The notes beneath the pieces were generated by a model. The model did not search any database, had not been told where the DNA came from, and saw only the letters and a program-made list of their open reading frames with translations. From NCBI GenBank assembly GCA_002943765.1, contig PQWQ01000016.1, forward strand, positions 1 through 64,000: 64,000 nt of DNA. Direction: 5' to 3'. This document shows, in pieces, positions 48,139 through 60,935 of the stretch. A program made the position numbers and the translations under genes. This stretch comes from Psoroptes ovis (Eukaryota; Arthropoda; Arachnida; Sarcoptiformes; Psoroptidae). Each line of letters begins with the position of its first letter. The first letter of the stretch is position 1.

Positions 48139-51100
48139 GAAAATTTTAGAAAAAACATGAGGCTATGCATCGCCATCTTTTTTCAAAAAAGCAAAGTCTA
48201 TAGAATGGGAATTTTTCAGGAATATCATTTGATTAAGGCCAGAAAACGACAAGTGCATTTGTGTATGCAATATGCAATTCACCTATGTTTATTCATTTCA
48301 TTATTATTCAACTGTAATCTCTCTCTTTCTCTCTCTGTTTCTGGTTGTATCTCTTCAAAAACTTTTTCATCCAATATTTATCATGTAAAACATTCATACA
48401 AACGGACATTTATTCATTTTTTTCTTACATTGATTTAATCAATGTAAAAATAAATAATTATTTCAGGTTTTGGTTAGTCAGGTACCATTAAATAATTTTT
48501 TTGAATATTATTTATTTATGTTAAAATGTATTTTTGTAAAAATTTTTTCATGGAAAAAAATTCAGGTCAAAGCAATAATAACAATAATAATCAATGATCA
48601 AGATAATCACAGAAAAAAATATTGAAAATATTTATTTTTTTCAATACTAAAAATTCAAACGTTTGATTCAACGTATTTCTTTGGAGATTTTCATGATTGA
48701 AATTGATTTATCGAGAAATGTGAGACTTATAATTTTTTTCAAGAAACTAAATATTTTCCAAGACATCAAATATTTTCCAGAAAATTAGTTCTAAGAAACA
48801 AAGTTCGAATTCAAGCAAATTTTATCGTCAAAATAATCACTTAAAACAACCCCAAAACCAATTAAAAAATCATTTTTCAAAAGGCAAAAATTAAACATGA
48901 AATATTGAAATGTAATGTAATATATTGACTACCAAAGACATTGATGATTCACTTATGCATGATCATATCGAATAATATGAATCATTTATTTTGTTTTTGT
49001 CTAAAAATAATTTAAATAAAAAAATTAATTATGATCAATTAAAAGAAGAAGACGAAACAAAAGAAAAATATTTTTGAAATCAGAAAAATGACCGAAAACA
49101 TCAAAGAGAATCAATCAATACAAGCATTTGTCCATGGTATTTGTATATGTGTGTGTGTGTGTATTCATTTGATAAAAATAAATGTTTATTTTTATCAAAA
49201 TACAAATATATCATAAATTCACCAGCCGAGAAAAAAAATGAGAGAGAAAATACTTAAGAATTCAATGCTAGTGGTGATGATGGTGGACATTTGGATTATA
49301 TCTTATTATTTTTATAAATAATGGCCATGTTTTTTGTTGGTGGTCATATGGTTTATTTTCGGTTTTGTTGGTCTGTTTGTTTGTAATATTTTTTTTTCTA
49401 AATTTTTCCCTTTTTTTACTTTTCAATTTATTATTCAATTTTTTTTCACCAGTCATTGATTTACTTGAAACAAAATTTGAATAAATTGATTGTTCTCAAT
49501 TTTTTTGAAATTGAAAATTTTTGAATGCGAAAATCTTTGGCAAAAATTGAATTCAAATCAATTGCAGCCTTACGCCAGATGAATATTCAGTGAATGTAAA
49601 CATAAACAATCATTCATCGATTGATTTTTTTAGACCAAATATTTAAATTCAAAAAATTAAGCCAAAAACATCATTTACATACATATTTATACATATGTTC
49701 ATATGTATAAATATGTGTTGTGAACAACATCATTAAATGATTAATCAAAATATTTTGTTTTGTTCAATTTTTCAATGATTCAATGTTATTTCATCTTTAC
49801 AAAAAAATTTTTTGATATAAATGTTTTAATATGAATGTGTTTATATTATTGAAATGATTGTTCGCAATCATCATCATATACATGCAAATACCAGAAATTA
49901 TAATAAAAACATCTTTGTCAATTTCAAATACAAATACAAATCATCATAACAATTATAATAATCAATTCTATAATCTACAAATCTACAATTACCATTTGCA
50001 ACAAACAGACAAAAATGAATTAACAAAAGCATGAAATAATTCAAATAATAATAATATTCGTCAATATATATAACAACCACGAAGCATCGACAAACACACC
50101 CACCACCATCGCCACCACCGAATTGTAGCCAGCGAATCACAACACCCCGGTGTTTTTTTCCTTAATAAAATTTTTTTTGGCATCTTAATTTGTTCTTTGT
50201 TTGATTTGATATTCATTTTCATTTCTTGGCTTTCAATTGATATTAATAATAATTATAATTCGTAATAATAATAATTCGTCGTAGTGTAAATGATTGTAAT
50301 TATTTTTTAGTTTCTTAGTGTGCATGTGTTTGCCTTTATTTATTCATCTATTTATTGTTGTAAATCATTAGTTTTGAAGAAGAAATCACTACAAGACAAA
50401 CATCTACGGTTTATTATTTCGGTTTGATTCAAAGATTTTTTCCTTATTATTATTCCTCAATATTAATATTTGAATTTCAATTTTTAAATATTAACCCTTT
50501 CAAACGAAGAAAAAACATTGATTGATTTATCCATTTGTGATTATTTTATTTTTTGGAGATTTCTTGTTGTCTGTCTACACTGTGTATTTTTGTATTCGTT
50601 TGTTTATGTTTATTCATTCATTTTTTTCAGTTCTACTTTTTTTCTCATAGACATTCACCACAAAATAAACACACACACACACACACATTTCCTCAACGAA
50701 TAATTTATGAAAAAAATATTGATACAAAATGTGAAGCTTCAATGTGAATTTCAATTTTGAATTTTGGCTGCCGAAAAAAATGAATAAATAGCCATAAACT
50801 CTTCGACAGATGAAAAAACCCTTCGAGAAACCATTTGTTCGAGCAGCGAAAGACATTATTTTCTCAGACTAGATTCATTTATTTATTTATTTTTGTTCTT
50901 TCGTTCGTTTGCCTTAAAATTATCATGTTTCAATGTTTCATAGCCATTCACATTTCGATTCAATATATTCAAAATTCAACATTCATTGATTTGTCAATGT
51001 GTGAAAGAAACCATGTTCGATGACAAAAATTGTATAAATATAAATATTTGAATTGATTTGTTAAATGAAAAAATAAAATAAATTAAGTAAAATACATACA

Positions 51101-51535
51101 AACACCCTTGACCTTAGATGGCCGTTTTAAATTTATTTTTCAACGGTCGTCATCATCATATTCATTGAATTGTTTTTCAACTGTTAAATACATAACCATA
51201 CAGCTAGTGGCTGGTAATTTCGTGTGTGTGTGTATTTATGTGCATATTTTTGTTGTATTTGGGTTTTTTATTCTCACATACATTTACCAATAACAAGCAA
51301 CATGTGTCACATATGTGAATAAATAAATAAATAAATGAAAAAACATTTTAATTTTTTTCTCATTAAGACGACAGGTCCAATGTATGGAAAAATTCAATAT
51401 TTGACCTTTGTCCCACCCTTTTGCTTTTTTGAGTATTTTTATTTTAATATTCAAAGCAAGAAAAACGGCAATAAAACTCTCGAATTGAAAAATTTTCCAT
51501 CAATTGATTTGATTTGAATTTGATTAATACTGAAA
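48139..51535. other. 3.4-kb AT-rich intergenic region upstream of MAGI
   Basis: No gene seen. GT-type microsatellites occur at about 49147-49163 and 51222-51233, an AC run at 50669-50687 and a CT-rich tract at about 48319-48340. It presumably carries the MAGI promoter and possible 5' exons. Confidence 0.5.
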
Positions 51536-54500
51536 ATGGCAGATAATAATAATAATCATTGTAAAACAACAAATGATGATGTTGATGAACAAATAATCAC
51601 ATCGAATGATTCAAATGATGATTTAGATGAAATATTAGCAAAAATGAATGAAGAATTACCATCATCATTATTATTATTATCATCATCCGAATCAACTACA
51701 TCATCATCATCATCATCCAAATATACAACATCAAATGATTTATCAACAAATTCAACATCAAGTTCATTACCATATGAAAATGATAATAATGATTTAAATC
51801 AACAAAATATTATCAATAATAATAGAATTAATTCATCATTGAATAAATCATATTCAACGCCCAATACAATTATACCAACCACAAAGAATGAATCAACATT
51901 ATTATCATCATCATCATCATTATCATCGATAATATCTTCATTGAAAGCAACAACATCAACACCTTTGACAACAACAGTTACAATTGAAATTTGTGATAAT
52001 AATAATGATGATATAATCAATGGAATGAATGATAATGATAATATAAATAGTGAAAAAATTGAAAATAATCAAAATCAAAATATACGTACAATTAAAAAAA
52101 CATTATTAACAACAACAACAACGAAAAAACATATTAATAATAAACAACAACAATCACAGAATAATGACAAGCATCAAGATAATAATGTTAATGATAATAC
52201 TAATAATAATTATAAATCAATACATAAACAACAACAAGTAGAATTTGTAGATAAACAACAGCTTGAACAAATAACAAAAATTAATATGTTAGCATCATTT
52301 AATGATGATCTAAATAATAATAATAATAATACTAATAACGACGATGTAGATATAGATAATAATCAACATCAACAACAACAGCAGCCGAATAAGAGTATTA
52401 ATAATAAAAATAGTAACGATGATGATTATAATAATAAAATACCTGTTGTAAATAGTGATGATGATGATGATGATGTTGTTGTTGTTGTAGTAAAACAACA
52501 ACAACAACAACAACAACATAAAATAAAACAACATGACTCATTGAATTCAGCAGTGGAAGAAGTTAAAACCATCACAGCAACATCAAAAACAACAAAAACA
52601 CCTTTAACTTTTGAAACAACTGCTGCGCCACTGAATACTACAACATTAACATTAGCCAAATCATCAACTTTGACCATTGAAAATAATAATATCAAAGATA
52701 TTAATAATGATGATGATGATGATGATGTTATAACATTGAAAAATTTGAAAAAATTTCAATGCTCAATTGATAAAAATAATTCTATCGATACACAAAATGA
52801 TTATAATAATAAATCAATTAATCAATTAAAAAATAATAATAGTAATACCTCGAAAAAATTTTCAAATATAAATCTGAAACAATCATCGAAATCATCTTTA
52901 CCTCAAATTAATAAATCAATGATGGCGAAAAAAATTGAAACTGATTATAATGAAAATAATAATAATTCAAATAATTCACAATCGACAATGACAACGATAT
53001 CAACTTCAACAGCCAATACCAATACAAATACTGTTGCAACAAGCACAACTACTGTACCATTGAAATCAGCATTAAAATCAAATAATAATAATAATAATAA
53101 TGATAATAATAATCAAAATTCAAATAATGAAATCAATGATTTAACAATGATTGATCAATTAGATATTAATGATAGAAATCATAATGTTAATAATGAAGAT
53201 GATGATGCTAATGATAATGGTAAACAAATGAGTATCGTCAAAGATTCCGAACAATTGAATGATAATCAATCAAGTGGTAAATCATTGCCACATTGGTCTC
53301 AGCATATAACCGTTTATGATTCATTGGCCAATGGTATATTCTATTTTGTTGATTGAATTTTTTAAATTTTTGATCCTCATTCAAAATAGGTGATTATTTG
53401 ATATCAGGTGGTTCTGATTATGGACAAATGCCTTATTTCACTGAGACTGGAGATATTATTATTGAAATTGATGGTGAACAAGTCGCCGGTTATACTTCTT
53501 ATGATATTGAACAAATATTAGCACGTTCACCAAGACATTCATTCAAAGTTTTGACTGGTCAACACGGTTTCTCATTAGAGTTAAGAGAATTTTTATCAAG
53601 ACGTTTTGTTCGTGGTTCACTAGATCATAAATTACAAGAATTAATACGTGATAATATTTATGCACGAACAATACCAATTACAACCAGACCAATCCGTGAT
53701 GGTGAAATTGATGGTGTTGATTATCGATTTGTAACCAAAGAACAATTTTTACAAATGGAACGCTCAGGTTTACTATTAGAATCTGGTGTGTATTGTAATT
53801 ATTATTATGGTACTGCATTACCATCAACCAGCGAGCAAGCAATAAGGTAATCCTTTCAAATATTAGGTAGATGAGTTGATAATAATTATTTATGTTTGGC
53901 AAATAGTATTAATAATCAAGCAACAACGACAACAACAACAACAGCACCATCAAATATGAAAAATGATGTCGAAGAATCATGGTCAACATTATCAGCTTCA
54001 GCAAAACGAAAGCGTAATCGTTCAAACATTGTTGCAATCGATGCAGCATCATTGCCTTATGGCTGGGAACGCATATCAGATTCACATTATGGTGTTTATT
54101 ACATTGATCATATTAATAAACGTACACAATATGAAAGGCCCTATGAAATTGAATTGGTGAAAGGAATCAATGGTTTTGGTTTTACATTGATTGAAATCGA
54201 TAAAGGTTTAATCGTTGTAAAATCATTAATACAAGGTGGTTCAGCTGCAGCATCTGGTGTTATTCAACCAGGCGATGTATTAGTATCAGTTGCTGGTGTT
54301 TCAATATCTGGCTATCAGCATTCAGATATTGCACAGCTATTTTCGACATTCAATGTTGGTGATCGTATTCGATTGACGTTCGCCCGTGGTTACCAATTGC
54401 CTGTCGGTATTAATGATGAAGATTATGATATTATTAATTTGAAAATTATCAAAGGGTTTCAAGGTTTGTAAATGATTGAATAATTCTTTCTATAAAACTA

Positions 54501-56638
54501 ATGATTTCAACCAATTTTAAAAGGTTTTGGTTTTACAATAAGCGAAGGACATAATGGACAAAAAGTGAAAAAAATTCTCGATATTGAACGTTGTTGTTCA
54601 CTACGGCAAGGTGATATATTATTAAGCATAAATGGCGTCGATCTATCACAATTGACACATTTGGATGTAGTTGAATTATTGAAACAATGCCCAATTGATG
54701 AGCCAACTGAATTTATGGTTAAACGTAAAAAACGTTTTCGTTCAAAAACACCAATACTTTATAATAATAATAATAATCAACAACAACAACCACAAACAAA
54801 TCCAATCATGATGATTAATAATAATAATAATATGAATATGAATAATAGTAATGATCCTGTAATTAATCCATCGATTATACGAAATTGTAAAACACCAAAC
54901 GAACAAGAATTGTATTCATATTATCATCAAAAACAACAATCACAATCGCAACCATCGAATATAATTTATAATCATATGCCACAACAACAGCTGGCGCAAT
55001 CAATGCAGCAGCAACAACAATATAATACAATGTCATCATTTAATTGGAATATTAACGATGATAATAATGATAATAGTAATAATAATATCAATAATCAAAT
55101 TCAAATACAAAGTCTCAATGAAAATTCACAAATTGATCAATATCAATATGATCAATTGAATAATAATAATAATAACCAAAATAATATTGTGAATGGAACA
55201 AATATTGAATTGATCGATGATCCATTGTACAGTAATCAATCACAAATTCATTATAATAATTATAATCATATGATGATGATCAATCAACCGATCAAGGTGA
55301 TTTAATCAATTTCTTGGTTGAAAATTTCAAATTTCATTTAATTTTGTTTTGTTTTTCAATTCAGGCAAGCCAATCTGCACCAATATTGACAACAAATATG
55401 ATGAACAGCAATAACAATAGTAATAATATCAATATACTCAATGACCAAAGATTATCTACTAATAGTCCATTTGGACAAATAGATGTTGATTATGATTATC
55501 ATCAAGTTACATTAAATCGTACAGATACTGGTTTCGGTTTTCGTATAATTGGCGGAGCTGAAGATGGTAGTAATGTGGCAATCGGCTCGATTGTTATTGG
55601 TGGTGCTGCACATTTAGATGGTACATTGAAAGCAGGTGATGAATTAATAGCTATCAATGGACAATATGTTATTGGTTCAAGTCATCAAGAAGTTGTACAA
55701 TTGATGGCACAAACTGGTGCACAAGTCACGATCATCATACGTCGTAAACGTTATTTAAATGCATACGATGTTACATTGCATAGACATGATTATGAAGGTT
55801 TTGGTTTTGTAATCATTTCATGTGGCAATTGTGCATTGATTGGTCGCATCATTGAAGGTAGTCCAGCACATCGTTGTCAGCGTTTACATGTGCGTGATCG
55901 TATAATTGCTGTCAATGGTGTCGATGTTACGAATATGTCTCATCCTGAGATTGTTAATAAAATTAAAGAATCTGGTATGCATTATCGATATCTTTGATTT
56001 GCTAAGAAATTAATGAATTTCATTTTTATTCAATAGATGATAGATTATTATTACGGATAGTGCCATCCGATTGTTACAGTTGTGAATTGATACGTGGAAC
56101 AAATGGTTATGGCTTTTCCATACGTGGTGGTGCCGAATTCAATGGTATGCCATTGTTTATATTGGCGATTGCACCGAACGGTCCAGCCAGCTCATTATTA
56201 CAAGTTGGTGATGAGATATTGGAAATAAATAATCGTTCTACAATCGATATGACACATCAAGAAGCTGTTCAATTAATAAGTCAAAGTGTGCCTTCAGTTC
56301 GACTTCGAATGCGACATAATTACGGTAATGGCGAATTTTTTCAACAAACGGCTGCAACTTCTGCGTCTATGATTTCATTACAGCAGCAGCAACCGCAGCA
56401 ACCACCACCAATACCATTACAAACATCATCATCTGCAGGTCGAATATCAACTATAAATAATCATCAATCATCATTACCATTATCATCAATTCCCCAACAA
56501 ACAGCAATAATGCATTCATCGCAACAATCCAATATTAGTCAACAACCACTACAACAACAACAACAACAAACCAATCAATCAACAGTATCATTACAATTTC
56601 CATCAACCAAATATCCATCCGATATGATAAACTATTGA
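51536..56638 (+). CDS. MAGI: MAGI-type scaffold: PDZ, inactive guanylate kinase, WW, five more PDZ domains
   Basis: Six exons: 51536-53333, 53390-53846, 53907-54463, 54524-55296, 55365-55974 and 56037-56638 (introns 56-68 nt; phases 1, 2, 1, 0, 1), 1598 aa. After a ~580-aa Asn/Asp/Ser/Thr-rich extension come PDZ0 (about 584-665, spanning the first junction: HITVYDSLANG then DYLISGG), a guanylate-kinase-like domain (TIPITTRPIRDGEIDGVDY, LLLESGVYCNYYYGT), one WW (about 799-831, LPYGWERISDSHYGVYYIDH), PDZ1 (GFGFTLIEIDKG), PDZ2 (GFGFTISEGHNGQ), a Q/N linker, PDZ3 and PDZ4 almost back to back (GFGFRIIGGAEDG; GFGFVIIS) and PDZ5 (GYGFSIRGGAEF). This is the inverted-MAGUK order of MAGI proteins, which organise tight or adherens junctions. 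Vertebrate MAGIs have two WW domains; only one is visible. The long N-terminus is unusual, and the true start could be one of several downstream ATGs. Confidence 0.93.
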
Positions 56639-56841
56639 TCGATCAATGTATAAACAAAACACTCGAATAGGTCATAATACATTAAAATATTAAGTTTTTA
56701 TTTTTTATTCAAAATCAAAGATTATTTTCATTTTTATCTAAATAATTTTCAATATTTTTTTCAATTCAAAAAATAAAAAAAAAATGGATTATATTTATAT
56801 TCATAAAAATATTTACAAGTGACAATTGATCAGTCTTAATT

Positions 56842-58730
56842 TCAAGGATCAAATTGATTATCAAAATCATTATTAAAAGATTGTTGATCGAATTTCAACA
56901 TTTTCGAGCATTTTTTTACATGTGATTTCTGATGATTATGTCTGATGCTATGATGACATTGATTACGATATCGTATCGTTGAATTGTTGTGGTCAAATTT
57001 CGAGCAATAATAACAACAATTGTAACAACATCGATAGCCACCATTATCATTGAGTGATGATGAAGCAGGTGATACTGATCTTGATTGATATTGATGATGA
57101 TGATGATGATAGTATTTACGAAATAGTAACGGTGTAGTTGAATTATTATTAGTATTCATGGTCATATTGTATTTGTTGATACGTTTTTTATTACGTTTTG
57201 TCAATTGTAACAGTAAAAACCAACGTCGATTGAAAATTGATCTATTTTTGAGCGTTTTCTTCTTGCATTTTGAATGAAAGAATTTGGCTTGTGAACAATC
57301 ACATGATGATAATTTCATTGCTGTTCGAATGTAGTGAATAATAGCGAATATTAAGGAGACAATTAATATTGTGATTATAATAGAATGATATGTGAAATTA
57401 GTTTGTTCATTAAACATTATTTGCTGCAAATGTGTCGATATAGATATGCTTAGATAATCATTTAAACGTAATAAAAACCGAATCTGATTCGTTCTGAATT
57501 CATTATATTTAATACGATCAAATATGTCTAATTGAATTTTTGATTGATTATCAATCATTAATTTTTCAATATTATTCAGTCCGTATTTTTCAAGGAAATC
57601 AATGTCGATCGGGATATCTATGAAATTATTTACATTTAAATCAGCAATGAATTTTGTATGATTATCATTGATAAACAAAGAACGTTCAATACTTTCAGCA
57701 TTTTTTTTACGTAAATTACTTTGTAAATGACGTATTGTTTCATTAGTGAATATATTATGCATTAAATGATTCAAATTTTGAAATTGATTCTGCTGAGAAA
57801 TCAATTTTCTATTATATAAATCTAAAAATGGATCAATATGATGTTGATATTCAATTTGTTCTAATTTTAAATATTTTTCATAGAAATTATTATTCCACAT
57901 GAATGATGATTCAAATTGTTTACAACTTGAATGATAATAATGAAGAAATTCGGTCAAATTTATAGCTGATTTTGTTGTTGATAGAATCGACATAAAACCA
58001 ATAGCAATATATCGATCAATGATACCACGTATAAATAATGTCAATGGCATATTATGCAATGATAAATCAATTAATTCTAATTTTGAATATTGATTCAACA
58101 ATTGATTTCGATGCTGCTGTTCCTGTTGTTGATATTGTTGTTGTGATAATAGCGTTTCAATATTAAAATCATTGAAATAATTCTTATAATTCTCAATACA
58201 ATCAATCAACGATGCTGATAATGATTGATTTCGACATTTTAAACGAAAATATTTTAATTTATCAAACAATGATTGTTCAATTGTTTCATAATGAATTTCA
58301 TTTCCAGCATTGATCCCATAATTGAAACCATTATCCCTTAAAAATGTAATTAATTGTTTCATAATTGAATTTGTTTCATTCTGCTGTATTGAATGCGATT
58401 GATAATTATTATCATTGTTTGTTTGTTCAATTGTTGATACTAGATAAATAACAGAAAATTCAATTCAAATTAGGGCAGAAAATAATGAACAAATTACTTA
58501 CACAATTCATTACCGATTTGTATGGCTAATTGTCCAATATTATTATGAAAAGTATTTATATTTAGCATATCGATTGAAATCTGCTTTTCACGATATGAAT
58601 GTATTAATATAATCGATGATAATAACAATGACCATATTAAGATTATGATCAAGAATAATATGACTAATAATGATGATAATGATAATGATAATAATGTTTT
58701 CGTTCGAATCGTTTTGATTATTGACTGCAT
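56842..58730 (-). CDS. Two-pass membrane protein with large extracellular helical domain (NIT-like?)
   Basis: Two exons on the minus strand: 58730-58502 and 58439-56842, phase 1, 62-nt intron with a GTAAGT donor, 608 aa. MQSIIKTIRTKTLLSLSLSS leads into a long membrane helix (about residues 14-42). A ~380-residue probably extracellular region follows, rich in helix and in N-x-S/T sequons, with ~20-residue stretches such as LIDLSLHNMPLTLFIRGIID. The second helix is IIITILIVSLIFAIIHYI (about 427-444). The tail is rich in Cys, His and basic residues (SSCDCSQAKFF, CCYNCCYYC). Two helices flanking a helical sensor domain resemble NIT-domain receptors (for example NIT-bearing guanylyl cyclases), but no kinase or cyclase domain follows and the stop at 56842 is firm. 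The NIT likeness is a weak impression. Its 3' end converges on MAGI, 203 bases away. Confidence 0.62.
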
Positions 58731-58740
58731 ATTGTGTAAA

Positions 58741-58813
58741 TATTTTTAAATTTAAAATCATTTTCGTTATTATTTATTTTATAAAATGATGTTTTAGCCA
58801 TTTTATTCGACCA

Positions 58814-58847
<34 letters not shown>

Positions 58848-59035
58848 GGTGGTGGTGGTGGTGATAATAATGTTCGATGACAACATTTACCATTTGATAA
58901 TGTTGAATGATGATGATTATATTTTAATGATGTATTCAATGGTAATGAATTAATACCATTCAAATGATGATTAGAACATTTTTGATAATTATAATTAATA
59001 TAATTATTCTGATAATTTTGTTGATGATTTTTCAT
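58741..59035 (-). other. Possible alternative N-terminal exon or upstream ORF
   Basis: An ATG at 59035 opens a frame with N/H-rich sequence, a Pro run of ten and a Ser run that overlaps the next gene's start in another frame (stop at 58718). Its frame is offset from the ATG at 58730, so it is either an upstream ORF or a cytoplasmic N-terminal exon spliced to an acceptor near 58725 (tatgcag). I found no good donor for the second option, the best being a GTCGAA motif around 58812. Confidence 0.35.
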
Positions 59036-59930
59036 TGTTCATTTATTTTTTCAAAAATTTTCAATTTTTAATTTTAGTGATTCATTCATTGATTTGTATT
59101 TATTTGAAAATTAATGATTTATTTTCATTCATTCATTCATTAAATCTCAATCATCAGTCAGCCAAGCAAACAAACAAACAAACAAAAAAACCTAACCTAG
59201 GGCCCTTTTCAAGCATTCATTCATAGCAATCTTAGTAGTGGTATTTTTTAGCCATTTTTTCTCAAATTTCTCCAAACAAAGACTTTTTTTAGACATATAA
59301 ATGCTTGATATACTTGCTTGCTTTGCTTTTTCATTTTGCTACATTTTCATTCACAACTTGACCGTGTGTCGAGCAAAAGCCTCGAGCTATGAAAAAAACA
59401 AGCAACTAAGCAAGCAAAAACTTGCTTGAGGGTGTGGTAATGTGTGGATGATGATGAGCTTTGTTGTTTGTAGCGCGTATCACCTTCCATCATTTCATTT
59501 TTGTTCACCCAACAAAAGAGAAATGGAAAAAATTTATGAATGAATAATGTTAAGGGAGATTCATGCCGGAAACATTCACTTTTGGTCTTATTTTTCTTTT
59601 TTGTTGAAATTTTTTTAGACTGGCCATATGGCAGGATATTTAACATAGACAATGAATAAATAAAAAAAATTGACAATTGTCAATTTTACATTATGGAATT
59701 AACGAAGCAAAACGATTAATTTTAAATGATAATTATTCGGTTGTTTTTAATTAATAATATGCATCGAATTAGTTTAATAGCTTATTGGCCACAAGAGCAG
59801 ATGAATAAATATTTAAATGGAATTTTATAATTGGAAATTGATAATATAAATTTAAATGATTTAAATACTTGAATATGGATTGATTTTCAATTATTTCTAT
59901 GGATTATAATTTTAAATCATTTCAGTCGAA
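59036..59930. other. Divergent intergenic region
   Basis: AT-rich region between two divergent genes, about 0.9 kb. It contains several aagcaagcaa/cttgctt short repeats (about 59310-59430). No gene seen. Confidence 0.5.
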
Positions 59931-60620
59931 ATGATGAATCGTTATGGAATTATTGATTGTTTTGGTTGGATATTCATATTGGTTTTTATTTTGAATAGTT
60001 TTGTAGATTGTGACGGCATAAATCTTGAAAATGATGATGATAATAATGATAATAATAATGATTCATTGACATATTCATTTCAATCAGACACATTTCCATT
60101 ATTTAAAGACAATTATTTCTTCAAAAGACAAATTATTGTGTTATTAATTCCACCAAATTATGGTAAAATTTTAAATATTATTCATTTTTTGATTTGAAGA
60201 ATTAATAATTTGTGGAGAGATTTTTTAATCATTACAGTACAATCTTTCGTGACAACAATCGGACCGTTACCTGATCCTGAACCTCGACCGGATCCAGAAC
60301 CAGAACCGCGACCAGAGCCTGAGCCACCAACAGATGAAGGTGGTGGCGGTGAAGAACCACCGATTGATGGCGAAGGAGGTGAAGAACCACCAACAGATGA
60401 AGGCGGTGGTGGTGAAGAACCACCGATCGATGATGGAGGGGGTGAAGAACCACCAACAGATGAAGGTGGTGGTGAACAGCAGCCGTCATTCGGAATATTG
60501 ACACAATCACCATCGAATCCAGATGGAATGTTTTACTCATCAAATGAACAATTAACTGATAATGAACATTTGAAGACGAAGAAATCAATTTTTTTCTTTA
60601 CCAAACAACAAAAAACGTAA
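59931..60620 (+). CDS. Secreted Pro/Glu/Gly-repeat protein, unknown; frame breaks near its end
   Basis: Two exons: 59931-60162 and 60238-60620, phase 1, 75-nt intron ending attacag, 204 aa as read. The N-terminus MMNRYGIIDCFGWIFILVFI continues hydrophobic to VDCDG, a signal peptide. Acidic N/D sequence follows, then FFKRQIIVLLIPPNYG, whose KR could be a processing site. Exon 2 opens with PEP-type dipeptides (PDPEPRPDPEPEPRPEPEP) and then about five tandem units of EEPPTDEGGGG/EEPPIDGEGG. After a T7 run (60589-60595) this frame stops at 60620, while another frame stays open from 60574 to 60882 with strongly basic sequence. No family recognised; likely a cuticle, silk-like or other extracellular low-complexity protein by composition only. 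Confidence 0.6.
60324..60477 (+). repeat. Coding tandem repeat (EEPPTDEGGGG)n
   Basis: About five imperfect units of 30-33 bases with the core gaaccaccaacagatgaagg, encoding acidic Pro/Gly blocks. GC-rich against a ~70% AT background. Confidence 0.8.
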
Positions 60621-60882
60621 ACGAAATCGTTATGGCAATAATAATAATGTTAAAAATAACAGACATCATAATCATAATCGATATCGTAATCGTTATAAAT
60701 TGAAAAATAAAACAAATCATACATTCAATCATAATAATTATTACAGAAAACGTAATAAATATAGACATAGACAACAACAAAGACCAACAGCGACAACATG
60801 GCAGCAAAAACATTTGAAACAAATGACAAAAAATACGATGAGAAAACCAGCGATGACAACATTTGAAAGTTTTGCAAGTTAA
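60574..60882 (+). pseudogene. Out-of-frame basic C-terminal segment of the preceding gene
   Basis: An open frame of 102 codons without its own good start (first ATG only at 60700), directly continuing the preceding gene in a shifted frame. It is rich in Arg, Lys, Asn and His (KKRKRNRYGNNNN, HNHNRYRNRYKLKN, YYRKRNKYRHRQQQR) and ends ...MTTFESFAS. The composition is far too biased to be a chance frame. It is best seen as the true C-terminus, separated by a single-base indel in the T7 run, a real frameshift, or a very short missed intron (a weak GTTTTA donor near 60530 with AG at 60573 would restore frame). Confidence 0.5.
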
Positions 60883-60935
60883 AATAAAATTTATTTCAAT
60901 TCAAATACAAACAAACTAAAAATACTTAAATATTT

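Noticed and set aside
59189..59200. cctaacctaggg, an interstitial telomere-like motif
   Set aside because: Only two units, within chance expectation after an A-rich tract.
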